64,000 nucleotides of DNA from Tubiluchus corallicola (taxonomy: Eukaryota; Priapulida; Priapulimorpha; Priapulimorphida; Tubiluchidae): the NCBI GenBank assembly GCA_030141605.1, contig JAQGDQ010000267.1, positions 124,001 to 188,000 on the forward strand, in the 5' to 3' direction. Under the pieces are notes generated by a model, which saw only the letters and a list, made by a program, of their open reading frames with translations, was not told the DNA's origin and did not search any database. The first letter of the stretch is position 1. Every line of letters starts with the position of its first letter. Positions 1 to 11,446 of this stretch are shown here, in pieces. A program made the position numbers and the translations under genes.

Positions 1-324
1 GTTTCATTGCGCGAAAAAGATCACTCCCTAAAAGAAACATTTAATTCAGTGATTCTCAGTGAGTAATTAGTAGGCTATGTATGTACATAAAATACAAACT
101 AGAAGAGAAACATACCATGAAAAATTCTATATTTTAGTTGTTGATTCTAAACTAGAGGACAATGTAAAATCGTTTGAAGAGCAGTCATGTCTTGACATTC
201 GTAAATATTCATTTACTGTGAGAGTAGTGAATAAATGGAATAATCTGTCTGCCATGGTGACTGCCGCACAAAGCGTAGTAAAGTTTAAATCCTTAATCGA
301 CAATTATTTTGTGCAAAAATAAGG
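1..324 (+). mobile_element. 3' tail of a non-LTR retrotransposon (LINE), fragment
   Basis: An open frame from 77 to 322 ends in a stretch of the type RVVNKWNNL followed by a hydrophobic stretch and a final Lys-rich end. This 'RVxxxWNxL...F+xxLD' signature is the usual C-terminus of ORF2 (after reverse transcriptase) in CR1/L2/Jockey-type LINEs of animals. No RT or endonuclease is present here, so this is a 5'-truncated insertion, or the remnant of one whose upstream part lies outside the window. A related fragment is seen at 7560-7720. It is directly followed by a strong inverted repeat at 325-460. Frame seen directly; family assignment by motif only. Confidence 0.5.
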
Positions 325-460
325 GGTTTCTATGAGTGTACTCACTTAACCCCTAATCATGACAATATAACGGTATTCCCAAATACTATATATGCTGTAA
401 AATAGTACATACTGTTATACTGTCATGATAACGGGTTAAGCGAGTACACTCATAGAAACC
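325..460. repeat. 136-bp foldback / inverted repeat
   Basis: Arm 1 (325-364) and arm 2 (421-460) are reverse complements at 37 of 40 positions, beginning GGTTTCTATGAGTGTACTC. The 56-bp spacer itself continues the pairing with gaps (TATAACGGTAT against ATACTGTTATA). The whole stretch can fold into one long hairpin. It starts three bases after the stop codon of the LINE tail fragment, so it may be a foldback MITE inserted there or part of that element's 3' end. Confidence 0.75.
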
Positions 461-1751
461 ATAACTGCAATTCCTAAAAGATGCAAACTTTTTGTGATAA
501 TTAAATGCAATGAAGTAAACTTAATGTATGTTCTTACTACATAGTACTAAAAAGTCGGTGACGATAATCCAACTAAAACTTAATCTGATATATTTCATCC
601 AGAATCTTTATAATTACATTATAACAAAACAAATAAAAAACAGTAACAAGTACATTAATAATGCAAGCATATAAACAGCAAAACCGACCAAAAACCACAA
701 ATTTGATATCAGACTCAGTTCGCTTTGTATAAGTAAAATTTAAATACCACAATTCATATACTTTCATATAAAATTTAAATATTGTTAAAGAAAATTATTA
801 CAGCTTTGAATTACTTTAGCATAAATATATGCCTTGTTTTAAACTGTTCTAAAGCGAATGATTAAATCACTTTCAATATTAAATGTCAGCGGTAGTATTT
901 ACATTTTAGGTTGTCCAAAATTTAATATCATTTAGTAATTAACCGAAACAGAAAGTTACACAGCTATTCTTACTGCAATACAGACAACTAGAAGTTTGTA
1001 CTTTGCATTTGCTGACAACCAAATATTTAAGAAATGAGATTGCACTTCACTTTGAACAAAAAAAAGATGCCAATAACTTTTTTCTAGAAAAATCAATGAT
1101 TTTTAGAGTCCAGAGTCAAAGTCATCTCTCTGTTAACCCTGATTTCCTCAGTTCCTCCCTCATTTTACATGACTTGTCACCATTTTTTCACCATTATGCT
1201 TCTACTGACTTACAGTGATACTATTGAAACAATTTACGAAATTAAATTATTCTTAGGCAATGATATCTTAGGCCTATTTCAATGGACCGTGAAACTTGTT
1301 TTTGACTTAATACCCCCAAACGTTGTTAGCAGATACAGAAATAGTGTTAAAAGAATAGTAGCAAAATATTTGACACACATCTAAACAATGTACAGCATAA
1401 ATCTTTCCCAGTTTAAAATTCCTTTTCTGACTGAAATTCCTGCCACGGAAACCAAGTTCTCTTGTTCTTAGAATCACAGTGATCTATTCAGTGGCTAATC
1501 AGATTTAGCAGAGGCTCTCTTCTAATGAGCAAAGGAAAAACTGCACTGTAACCTAAAGTATGACCCATAAACAAAATATGACACTGAGCAGCATACAAAC
1601 ATGTTTGATTTTAAAGTATTAGGCTGCAATTGAGGTGCTGTAAAAAGCAATGTGCTGGCAGTGCCCAAAAATCATAACATTAGCTTTATATAGCCTCCAA
1701 AAAAACGACAAATCTGCAAAACACAAACACAGTATTATAAATGTTGCTATT
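461..1751. other. Gene-free AT-rich stretch
   Basis: Short frames only (largest about 70 codons), with no recognisable domain. Contains the 3' flank of the zinc-finger gene, which is read on the minus strand and ends at 1752. I see no convincing repeat or RNA gene. Confidence 0.4.
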
Positions 1752-2879
1752 TTATGCACAAGCCTTTACATAGTCATGATAGCTATCATGGCTTTTCATG
1801 TGATGTTTCAAGCTTGATAAGCGACTAAAAACAGACTCACAGTCATTACACTTATACGGTTTTACACCGCTATGACTCATCATGTGCCGCTTTAGATTTG
1901 ATGACTGTGAGAATGTGCTCTTGCACACTTCGCACTTATATGGCTTCTCACCTGTGTGTGTTCTGAGATGAGCTCTCAAGCTAGAAGACTGTGTGAATGC
2001 CGCCCCACATGAGTGACACTTCAATGGTTTCTCACCCGTGTGAGTCATAAAATGTGTTTTTAATGTTGAAGATTGACTAAAAGCCATGGTGCACAGAGAA
2101 CACTTGAAAGGTTTTTCACCAGTGTGTGTTCTCATGTGCTTTTTCAAACTGTGTGGTGAAACAAATGTGGCTTTGCATTCGCTGCACGAAAATGGGCGTT
2201 CTCCAGTGTGAATTCGTTCGTGACACTCCAGATGGTAAGCACGTGTAAAGGCAGTGCCACATTCGGCACATCTAAACTGTTTTTCGCTATGGTGGTGACA
2301 TTTTGCATGAGTTATCAGCTCTAAATGCCTAACAAAAGTTGCCTCACATTCATTACACTTAAAAGGTTGTTCATCTGCATGATGCCTCATGTGCATAAGC
2401 AAACCAAATGAGTGACTAAAGGTGGCATCACATTTCTCGCATCCAAATGAATTTTCACACGTATGTGCTCTTACATGGCGTTTGAAAAAGCTCAGGTATT
2501 TGAAGGCTATGCCACAGTAGTTACAGGTGTATCGTCTGATGAGGGTAGATGCCAAATTAGACATACGTGTAATACCACTGTCACCATCTTCAGTTAACAT
2601 CTTAATGTTACCGTCAGAATCAACTGGTTCAACTTTAAGTTCACAATGTTCATTGATAATGCCATAGAAAGGTATCGAAAAGTTCAACTGGCAATGTAGT
2701 TTTTCCTCATTTGTGGGAAACAAGTTTGGCTCAACTTTAGCAATTCTGGCAGCTTGCAGGCAATGCTCATCTGCAGTTGTTGATGATGATGATGCCAACG
2801 ACATTGATGAGGGTAACCAAAACACATCAAAGAACATACTAAATTTGCCAGCCAATGCTCTAGCTCTATCAGCATGCAT
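1752..2879 (-). CDS. C2H2 zinc-finger protein, nine fingers, single exon
   Basis: A 375-residue protein with nine consecutive C2H2 fingers of 28 residues from about residue 117 to 368. All nine keep both Cys and both His. Linkers after fingers 4 to 7 are the canonical TGERP/TGEKP type; those after fingers 1 to 3 are divergent, so fingers 4 to 9 are the likeliest DNA-binding block. Helices of fingers 6 to 8 begin QSSTLKT, QSSSLRA and QSSNLKR, a kind common in DNA-reading fingers. The 116-residue N-terminus is not a KRAB, BTB or SCAN domain; it has a Ser-rich run and a ψKxE-like LKVEP (residues 81-85) that could be a SUMO site. An in-frame stop lies just upstream of the ATG at 2879, so the start is well supported unless a 5' coding exon is spliced in. 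Probably a nuclear transcription factor; the orthologue cannot be named because such arrays diversify rapidly. Confidence 0.85.
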   Translation of the reverse strand: MHADRARALAGKFSMFFDVFWLPSSMSLASSSSTTADEHCLQAARIAKVEPNLFPTNEEKLHCQLNFSIPFYGIINEHCELKVEPVDSDGNIKMLTEDGDSGITRMSNLASTLIRRYTCNYCGIAFKYLSFFKRHVRAHTCENSFGCEKCDATFSHSFGLLMHMRHHADEQPFKCNECEATFVRHLELITHAKCHHHSEKQFRCAECGTAFTRAYHLECHERIHTGERPFSCSECKATFVSPHSLKKHMRTHTGEKPFKCSLCTMAFSQSSTLKTHFMTHTGEKPLKCHSCGAAFTQSSSLRAHLRTHTGEKPYKCEVCKSTFSQSSNLKRHMMSHSGVKPYKCNDCESVFSRLSSLKHHMKSHDSYHDYVKACA

Positions 2880-3063
2880 TACCAGTGTTATTGAGAGTTA
2901 TCATTGCTAGTCACTTGGTAACATTATCTTCAACATCAGCATGTGATGTTAACGTTGAAAGAATTTTCACCACTCTGCCACCATTCACATGATCCAGGAA
3001 TAACTAGTCAACTGAAAAAAGTCAAAAATGTTAAAGGCAAAGTCTAAGAAACCTAACAATAAC

Positions 3064-3546
3064 ACGGTTACTGACGGTCTCTCCTTAATAATTTGTGGAA
3101 TTGAGGCAGACTTGATGCAACAACTGTTTCACTATTAAGTGAATTCCAAGGGCCCACAACACAAGAAAAGAAGACATGGACTCTGATATTAGTGTGAGAG
3201 TATTGCACAAATAATTTAGATAACTCAAGGTAATGGCATAGAAAAAAATTGCGGCTATGCAAAATATCACCAATAACGGTTACTGACGGTTTCTCTTTAA
3301 TAATTTGTGGAATTGAGGCAGACTTGATGCAAAAACTGTTTCACTATTAAGTGAATTCCAAGGGCCCACAACACGAGAAGAGAAGAAATGGGCTCTGATA
3401 TTAGCGTGAGAGTATTGTACAAATAATTTAGATAACTCAGGGTAATGACATAGAAAAAAATTGCGGCTATGCAAAATATCACTAATAACTTTATAACAGT
3501 TATCGAGTAAATAAGATCTATTGACTAGTATCACGGCGTTGGTCAA
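3064..3546 (-). mobile_element. LINE 3' tail, internally duplicated in tandem
   Basis: On the minus strand both halves encode a VVGPWNSLNSETV stretch with FFS/FFL and SLPQFHKLL, which is the LINE ORF2 C-terminal signature. The 212-bp segment 3064-3275 is repeated at 3276-3487 with only scattered substitutions. The upstream copy extends to 3546 and is the longer one. No reverse transcriptase is attached. The duplication is probably a local event after insertion. Confidence 0.6.
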
Positions 3547-3549
3547 GAG

Positions 3550-4184
3550 AAAAATAAAAAATTACTTACTTATTTGCTAGCTAATAGTTAATGTTTTATG
3601 TACCAATAATGCTTCAGCATATATGCACAATTGTCTGTATAATAAACCATAGAATCATAGGTTGTTAATAAAAAAAAATTATAGTCATAGTCAGAAGATG
3701 CAGAGTCAGGTTAAACATCAGAGGCCAGATTAATACATTTCGACTGAGTTCTTTCTAAAGCATTTTTAAGAGTAATATACTGTGGAGACCACACAACGCA
3801 TGCATATGCATGTATCATTTATTTACTTGCTCGCAAGCAAGCATCGCATTAATTACCAAGTACTATAAAAGTCTATATTTTTATTATTTGGGATAAAATA
3901 AACTATTTACTTAGGATAAGATAGCTGAAGATACAAGGGACTTGAAATAGCCCACAGACGACTTTTTAATAATTGTTTAGAGATAACTATTAGGTACAAT
4001 ACAAGCGTAAATACGTCACCATTTTGGTGACTTTACCTGTCTTTCTTCTTTTCTTGTAACGTTTCGAGTAAAAACGATAACTACAATATCGGGAATCACC
4101 ATGTGCATACCTTCGAGTTTATTCGGTTTTGTTTATTTTCCTTGTGATTCATGCCTAGGCAATTTCATGCCTAGGCAAAGAAAA
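3550..4184. other. Gene-free AT-rich spacer
   Basis: No coding signal. Contains short duplicated words such as TGCTCGCAAGCAAGCAT and a doubled ATTCATGCCTAGGCAA-type motif near 4147-4178. Nothing else recognisable. Confidence 0.3.
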
Positions 4185-6110
4185 ATTTTGGCAATTAACA
4201 AGTTGACAAATTACGGCTGAACAGAAAGAAATTAGGTTGAAGCATAGTGCAGCTAAAGACATGGAGCTTAAACAGAAATTCCAAAAGTTATGAAGTTAGA
4301 AGCTAAAATAACTTAGAGATGTGGACCACCAGGCTAAAGAAGAAAAATTATTAGAAGATATTGCAGAAATTGAAAACAGCAAAGTTGACTCTAGTAGGAT
4401 GCATAAAGCAGTCTGGAAAATCAATAAAAGTAAACTAAAAGGCAGGGTATTAGTTGAGACTGATTGTGGGGTTACTGCCAATGAACTAGAAGCATCAGAA
4501 ATTATTATAAATACATTTTTAAAAGGGCTAATAACAACAATAAAGCAAAAACATTCCTGAGATTAATGCAATGGCAATGGGATCAACTTTTGTTCCCGGA
4601 GAGGTTTTAAAGACAATAAAATCTTTAAAGAATGGAAAAAGCCCAAGCATAGATAATCTTGTAAAAGAACAGTTAAAGCATGGGCTAAAGATCATTAGCA
4701 ATGGAATATCAAATTTAATAAACACTATTGCAGAAACAGAGGAAGTTAAGCAGGGGATATTAGTGCCTATTCCAAAACATAAAAAGAAGAAAAGACACGT
4801 AGAAAATCCAAGACCAATTATATTGCTGAGTTTGTTAAGGGAAATCGTGGCTGTATGCATCATCAGACGCATACATGACAGATTAAATGGCAACATTACA
4901 CCATGCTGCATATAGGGAGGGACGAAGCACTACTGAACTAGCAAAATTACTAGCAGTCACATCCAGATCTTATCAAATCACAATATTGTTACTGCATTTG
5001 ATACTGTAGAGAGAGGAATTCTGTTTGATGAACTACAAACTGTACTACAGCACATTACTACAATTCCACTAAAAAATGTTATACTAACTGTAAAAGTTGG
5101 GAACACCTTAGGAAGAATTTTTAGCAAGAACATTGGGTCCCCCAGGTGGACTCTTTTAGACAAATACTTTTCACGCTCTACCTAGCAAATGCACTTAAGA
5201 TCCAGACCTCTCCAAAAGATCGTGATTACGATACCACTGTCTGAATAACCTTCCTCAACATATTCTGGATCACTCCTATCCTGCTTTCGAATCCGATGAA
5301 CCATTCCTTATTGATCAACAATATGCAGGCGATATTGGATGGAGCAGTGTATCAAATTTTGAAACTAACACAATATAAAGGGATTTTCCAAACTATAGAA
5401 AAGAAATCTTCAAGTAAACAGAGTATATTATTGCAAGAGATGGTAATCAGTCTTGGGAAAAGTGCAAATACATGGGCACTTTTCTAACCACTGAAGACTA
5501 AAAGTAGAAAGCAACAAGCAATACATGCTTTTCTTCAGCACAAGAATGTATTAACTAGCAGGAAATTAAGTCTTGACATAAGACATGGATTACTCAATGC
5601 TTACAGTACCAGTATATTTATTTATAACAGTAAAACTCGGGGTTTAACAATTACTAAAAAACAGATTGACACATTATTAAGAAGTTTTAAAGATAAGATG
5701 GCCACATGTAATCAAGAATGAAGATTTATACACCACACTGAAAGAAATTTATTGGAGTTCAAAAATCAAGTTCCGAAGATTAAGATGGCTAGGACATCTT
5801 CTAAGATTACCAAATGAAGGACCAGTAAGAATCGTCTTAAAGGAAGTCATAAAACCTTGCAAAAAACCACCTGGCAAACTTAAAACAACTTGGATAGCTA
5901 AGATAAAATAAAGATGTTCAACAACCTCGACCAAATCTATCTTTAGATTTAGAATTTATGCTGTTAGCTGCGTATAGAGCAAGTGGAATACTCTGATAAA
6001 TGTTGATACCTCAATGCCTACAATAGGTGGAGCGAGATATTGAAAAAGATACCTCTGTTGTCTCGTACCATTACTTCAGTTTGTACGACACGAACAGAAT
6101 GATAGCCCTC
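4185..6110 (+). pseudogene. Decayed LINE reverse transcriptase (non-LTR retrotransposon)
   Basis: Pieces of one ORF2 are readable across several frames. The 4321-4560 part matches the linker ahead of RT (SSRMHKAVWKINK). The 4571-4912 part is the RT fingers: LKNGKSPSIDN, then VKQGILVPIPKHKKKK, then ENPRPIILLSLLREIVAVCI. Further RT text follows in shifted frames, with 'AFDTVERG'-like residues near 4990 and a GSPQG-like site near 5135. The YxDD catalytic box near 5325-5340 reads YAGD, so one catalytic Asp is lost. Many stops and frameshifts up to about 5930 make the element inactive. The 3' part (6000-6110) has no frame and ends near AATAAAG. Confidence 0.75.
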
Positions 6111-7299
6111 GATTGAATAATACAATTATAATAAAGTTATTTTGTAACAATGAATCACTAGCTGACACCTTATAAAAAGTATAATTCATTGAAACGTATA
6201 ATTATAATGTTATTATAATATATTTAATATTATAACCATTTTTGCATGAGCATTAGACTTTCGAGTTCAAACGTATTTTTTAAATTCAACTTCAGTTCAA
6301 ACCTAAAATTGCTGATTCGAGTAATTCGATTATGAAAACAACCAAACTACAAATCAAATCACACAACTTATTGTTAATCCCATCATACAACATTTAGTTA
6401 AAATTTAATATGATGTATATAGTATAGCCCATCAAATGGGAAGGGGTGGAGAAGAACATATACAAATGGAATCAGCCTCCCCAAATCAGTTCAATTTATA
6501 AATTTCTAGCATGCAGTGTCAATCAATGATCAAAATAATGACTATAGTAATTTTGTACCATGTACTTACTGTCACCTACGTAATATTAAGCATAGCATGA
6601 TGAAATGAAATTAAGAACAAAACTTCACTTTTTAAGCGAACAAAGAAAAATAAACAAATAAATTGTACTAGCGCGCTAAATCTGATATAATTTGCATTAG
6701 ACTCAGATTTTAGAATTTTAGTAATAACTCAATAAACTAAAACAAATAAGGATTAACGTTTATGAACGTATTATACAAAATCATAGCTCAAATATAAACA
6801 CAATGATATTAAACTATTTGTAATTATAAAATTCAAGAATACCGTCATGCATACGAAATCATGTTACGAAATAATGCAAATAATAATCGAAATCAATGAT
6901 GTAGCAATAAAAATTAAATTAAACAATAAATTAAAAGCAATAAATAAATAAATACTGTAATATAATGTAGAATATTAGTACATAATTATATAATTCATTT
7001 AAAAAACAAAATAAATTTAATGCATGTAATATACGTAGTACTACATGGCAAATTGTTTATATAGCCAAATCACAGAAAAATATAAAGTAAACACTCACCT
7101 AAGATATAATTCAAGACAACAGTAATTCACACAAGAGAAGATAATTTATGACATCATTTCGTACCTGTAGCCTTCAAATCAGGTTTCAAAAATGAAAAAA
7201 TAAACAAATTAAGAAAAAACAGTTGGATCAATAACTAATTTGCATCACAGTTATAAAGCAGTAGGAAAAAGCCAAATAATTTTTTTAAATATTTTTGCA
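6111..7299. other. Very AT-rich gene-free stretch
   Basis: Long runs of A/T words (TTATAATATATTTAATATTATAA near 6210, repeated AATAAAT near 6900-7000). Around 6260-6345 there is a TTCGAGTTCAAA / ATTCGAGTAATTCGATT segment that may be a distant member of the TTCGAA-rich repeat at 8090-8310. No gene seen. Confidence 0.3.
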
Positions 7300-7440
7300 T
7301 TTAACTAGTAGTTGTTTCTTATATCCTTTCTGAATTGTATCCAGGGTAGCTAGCTTTAGTAAAATCACGAACAGAGAGTTCCACAATTTGACTCCTTTAT
7401 ATTTAACTGAGCATTGGCCTTTACTGCTTGCAATTAAACC
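7300..7440 (-). mobile_element. LINE 3' tail fragment (minus strand)
   Basis: Read on the minus strand, one frame gives SVKYKGVKLWNSL and continues with a Lys-rich FKK-like end, the LINE ORF2 C-terminal signature of the 'YKGxKLWNSLP' type. It is a second LINE family or subfamily, distinct from the RVVxxWN type at 77-322. Only about 45 codons are recognisable and no RT is attached. Confidence 0.5.
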
Positions 7441-7559
7441 CGCTTACAAAAACATCTCTTTTTGCAGATCTAACATATATCAGAAATTTAGGTATAATAG
7501 TCAGAAAAAATTCAGGAAGTAAATTATGTTTAAGTTTAAAGACAAATTTGGCAAGTTCA

Positions 7560-7720
7560 AGGCTGCACTACGTATCATGAAGTTTTAGGCTATGTAAATC
7601 TTATGGGCAGTCATTGCATGGTACTGAATGATTTGAATAATCTGTTTGCTATAGTGATTTTCGCACAAAGCATAGTAATATTTAGATCATTAATCGATAA
7701 TTATTTTGTGAAAAATTATG
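7560..7720 (+). mobile_element. LINE 3' tail fragment (plus strand)
   Basis: The segment resembles 180-325 base by base (AATAATCTG...GCACAAAGC.TAGTAA, then TCGA.AATTATTTTGTG). The encoded DLNNLFAIVIFAQSIVIF is the degraded counterpart of the tail at 77-322. It then runs into a GGGGTTTCTA word like the one that opens the hairpin at 325, so the two copies share their 3' boundary. Confidence 0.5.
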
Positions 7721-8089
7721 GGGTTTCTAGTAGGGGTGCTGAAGTGCTGAATAGAAGTGTAGCTCAAAGTACAACACAAATACTAGCTCCCCGTTTTGGA
7801 AGGCCAAAACCAAAGTATTACACAGTACAAATTGTACATATTTTGTACTTATTCTCTTGCAGGTTTTTCATTTCTCATTTAGTATATAATTACCTTGCTA
7901 CCACTTACTTTCATAAACTAAATTTTAAGTACGTCAACTATAAATGTATCAAAGATGATACAGTTAACGAACAAATAAGAGTACAGCTCTTCATAGGTTG
8001 TTGTAAAAAGAATTTCCACATCCCTAATTCCCTAATCATTTAGCACTTCAATCACTTGTGTCCTTTATCATTAAAACGATGATTCCTGT

Positions 8090-8310
8090 GCACAATTTTA
8101 AGCAAATTATTAGGGGTGTTACTGCAGAACAAAATCGAGTAATATGCATGATCCTTGTGAGACCAATTTTTACTGGTGCTTCGAAAACTTGTACAAAAAT
8201 CTTTCAATCTCGATTCGAAATACTGCAATTCGGTTGGATTGAAATTCGAAAGTCAAAAATTCGATTCGATTTGGATTCGCTTTCTGGTAGAGAATGCTCC
8301 CCCTAGTTTC
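8090..8310 (+). repeat. TTCGAA-rich dispersed repeat, copy 1
   Basis: This segment has ATATGCATGATCCTTG followed by repeated TTCGAAA/ATTCGATTC words and ends near TTCTGGTAGAGAATGC. The minus strand of 33590-33745 shows the same order: a TATGCATGAT word with AGAACAA before it, then ATTTGATT/AATTTGAATT words, then TTTCTAGTAGCATACACTC. No frame is conserved, so it may be a SINE or MITE. The class is unknown. Confidence 0.35.
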
Positions 8311-9895
8311 TAATACTTCAACCTCTTAGTCATTCATGGGCCATGGCAGTATAACCAAATTATGCAAATACAAGGTAGGAAATCCTACTGCGCAGTTCGC
8401 GCAGTTAGTGTCGCCCTAGCGGCACAGCAATACGGACTGTTGTTGTAAGGATGTGTACTGCAGCAGATGAATTGATGAGACAACCAAGCCAGGCCGGTTA
8501 ACAGGCACTCATAAGTTGCTCAGCAATGAGTTGCGAAAACACAAATAAAAACATGTTTTTAAATTTCCCAAGGATGCAGCCAGATAATTATAATAAAATG
8601 TCAATTATAACAAAGTTTTGTAACTTTTGTTACAAGTTAAATATTTTGTACACTAAGCAAAGACTGCATGGCCTACATCTCTCTTAGGCGATTTATAGCA
8701 GCTGTTTTAATAAATTTTTAATAATTTTTTAATATTATTTAAAGCAAGTATAAGGCATTAAGAATAATTAGTAGTTAAAATAAAAACTATTATAATCATA
8801 TCTTATGAAAATAATAGGCTTATTTACAAAAGAAGTTTAGAAAGTTGATCATAAAGAAAGTTTGCAAATGTAGTATTCTATTTCTGGGGAAATATTTTTT
8901 CTGAAAAACATTCCTATTTAATATGTTCTTATCATGATATATAACTTGAAGAAATATTAGGCCTAACTTTCATCTTTCATAGAAAAAAAATCGATTTTTT
9001 TCAGAAGAGCAATTAATTTTTCCAGAACAAAACCTAATCTAAGCATCTCATGTTTTGTTCATTCCAAGTTAAAAGATGTTTAAAAAGCATATAATCATAC
9101 ATTCGCCTTTGTTATGAGTTGGAGTTGGTTATAAAATCACGTTGAACAAACAGAGATGCATTTAACACATTACTCCTCTTTTTTATTATCAGTGAACAAA
9201 AAATAACAAAACGAAACATCAGAGCTGTCATTCTAAGCAGCCGACATTACTTCCACCTCTATAACAGGGCGTGTCATAACACCTTATATATCATGGTAGA
9301 CGTCACTTATATTTAGCCTATTTTTTTAAGATTCAGTTAGGCTTACGTCAAAATGAATGTTCATTAAATACAGTTTGTTTACGTGTAAAAAATGTACTTG
9401 TATAAGCGTACTAATAAAACACCTGTGCCTAAATCCACTGACAAGTCTTGATAAATATTAGTTATTGATGGGCTTAAATTAATTGATTTTATACAGGCCT
9501 AGGTGCCAAGAGCAATCATTTTATATAGTTAAATATATAGGCTCAGCTTCATAGAATCTTCGTATGTAATAATGCGTACATCACACATGTATATGAGTGT
9601 GTGTGCATGGGTGTATCAAGACGTTACGACGCCCTAGCCTGGCAGTTCAGTCCTACTCATCTCTACTACTGTAATGATTATTTATATATGAAGCACCGTA
9701 TGCTGTTGCTTGTTGTGTGCATGCGTGTGTGTGCGAATTATTTATATACAAACCTACAATATAATATATGTGTAACTATATAGATTAATTGCAGGGCACG
9801 TAAATGGGTGCAATTTTTAATGTGCCAAATTTGCTACCTCACATTGGAGTAAAACGACCAAGAAATAAATGGCAGAACCTTCAACAAAAGGAAAA
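8311..9895. other. Gene-free stretch
   Basis: AT-rich spacer without a recognisable gene. A slightly GC-richer patch lies at 8380-8510 (GCGCAGTTCGCGCAGTTAG). The 9600-10031 frames are short and overlap a simple polypyrimidine tract, so I do not call them genes. Confidence 0.3.
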
Positions 9896-9898
9896 GAA

Positions 9899-9990
9899 GG
9901 ATCTCTCTCTCTGTCCCTCCTTCCCTCCTCCCTCTCTGTGTCTCTCTCTCTCTCTCCCTTCTTCTCTCTCTAAGAAAGGGAGGGAGAGAA
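9899..9990. repeat. Polypyrimidine (TC-rich) tract followed by purine tract
   Basis: A degenerate (CT)n/(CCTT)n tract (9899-9972) is followed at once by AAGAAAGGGAGGGAGAGAAA. The two can pair as a hairpin. Low-complexity sequence. Confidence 0.7.
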
Positions 9991-11440
9991 AAATCAATAA
10001 ATCAATAAAAAATGTATTATTTTTTACATAATAGGCAGCCCATCACGTAGGCAGCTAGCCTCTTTCCTCAAGAAGAACAATAAAATTTTACAAGAACACT
10101 GGAGAAGTATTTGCAAGTACACAATACAAACATATTGCTACAACTGTTTTTCGTTTTTTAATGACGTGTTTTTAGTTTTATGAAACTAATAATTGCTTTT
10201 ATTTGAGATATTCTTCTTTTACTAAAATCGCAAAAGTGATTTTTGGGTTATCGAAATTGCGCGTATGCCAACATTATTGGTTGGTGAACTTAAGAATGTT
10301 ATTATTACAGTCAATGCGCCGCTCAAAATGTTTTAATCATCTGCTGTTTGATGCCGCCAGCATAGCTGCTACACTTTGATGTTACAGCAAGTTGTGCAAG
10401 CGGTGCGTTAATGCTTGTTGTATTTGTCCATCACCATGGTAAACTGCACGCGTCTGAAATTGAAATGATCATGGAATGCATTAATGACTGTATTAAAATT
10501 TTTAGTGGTTTCTAAGGACAGAGTTTTTTAATCAACGTTTTCCTGCATTAGATAATTTCTTCACGCGCTCAATTAATTTAGAATGAGTGTAAGTACATAT
10601 AGTTTTTGCGTTTAATTCACAGACCTCAGTCTCAAGTTCAGCCAAGCGAGTCATTAGACATTACTTCACAGTTACTACTCAATACTAGTTTGATTCACAA
10701 CCATCAAACTCACCAGTAATGCATTTTTATAATATTTTTTGCTTACATAAATGGTTAAACGTACTTCACTATTACAACTCTTCCCTAAATTCCATGCAGT
10801 TTTACTTTTCAAAAACTTTTTTAAACTTTTTTAAAGATACTTTTCAATTTACTTTGAATAGTATGAAAACCCTGTTACTACACGACAACAAGCTAAAATT
10901 TACCCTAAAATTAGAGTCATGCTAATTAAGGCTGGTTTGACAAAACCATTACTAGCTAACTTAACCAAGTCCATTATTACCACTACCGCTTACCATTGTA
11001 ATAACGACATAGTTAAGTTAGTGACGGCTTTGTGATGGAAACCGACCCTGCTCTATTTATGCAGAGGTACACAACCATTTCACATGTCACGTGGTAGCAC
11101 TTACTTAGTAAAGCAACTATACATAAAAGTTGTTAACCTCACAAGCATGGTAAATATACCATCTATTAATATTATTTAGGGGCTGTGCTTTGGTTAAATA
11201 GAACGGACACCCCTTTAAGTGGGACATTCACAGCTTTGGATAGTCTCTTTTGTTTTCTGGGAATAGGCTTATTTTTCAAAGACATGCATATAGTTGCAAA
11301 AGTAGATTTCTTCTAGAGGCTATAATGTTCAGTTTTTCTTATTGGGTCTTTGGGCTGCAAAAATGCTTATTGCAGGAAGATACAGACTTTTGAAAAAACT
11401 TAAATAGGGCAGCTGCACTCTGTGTTCAATGGACTAGTAT
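9991..11440. other. Gene-free stretch
   Basis: AT-rich, no coding signal. One short frame at 10719-10925 is Phe/Leu/Asn-rich and looks like chance. A poorly defined inverted structure around 10940-11030 (GGCTGGTTTGACAAAACC and GTGACGGCTTTGTGATGG) may be a small decayed element. Confidence 0.3.
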
Positions 11441-11446
11441 TTAAAC

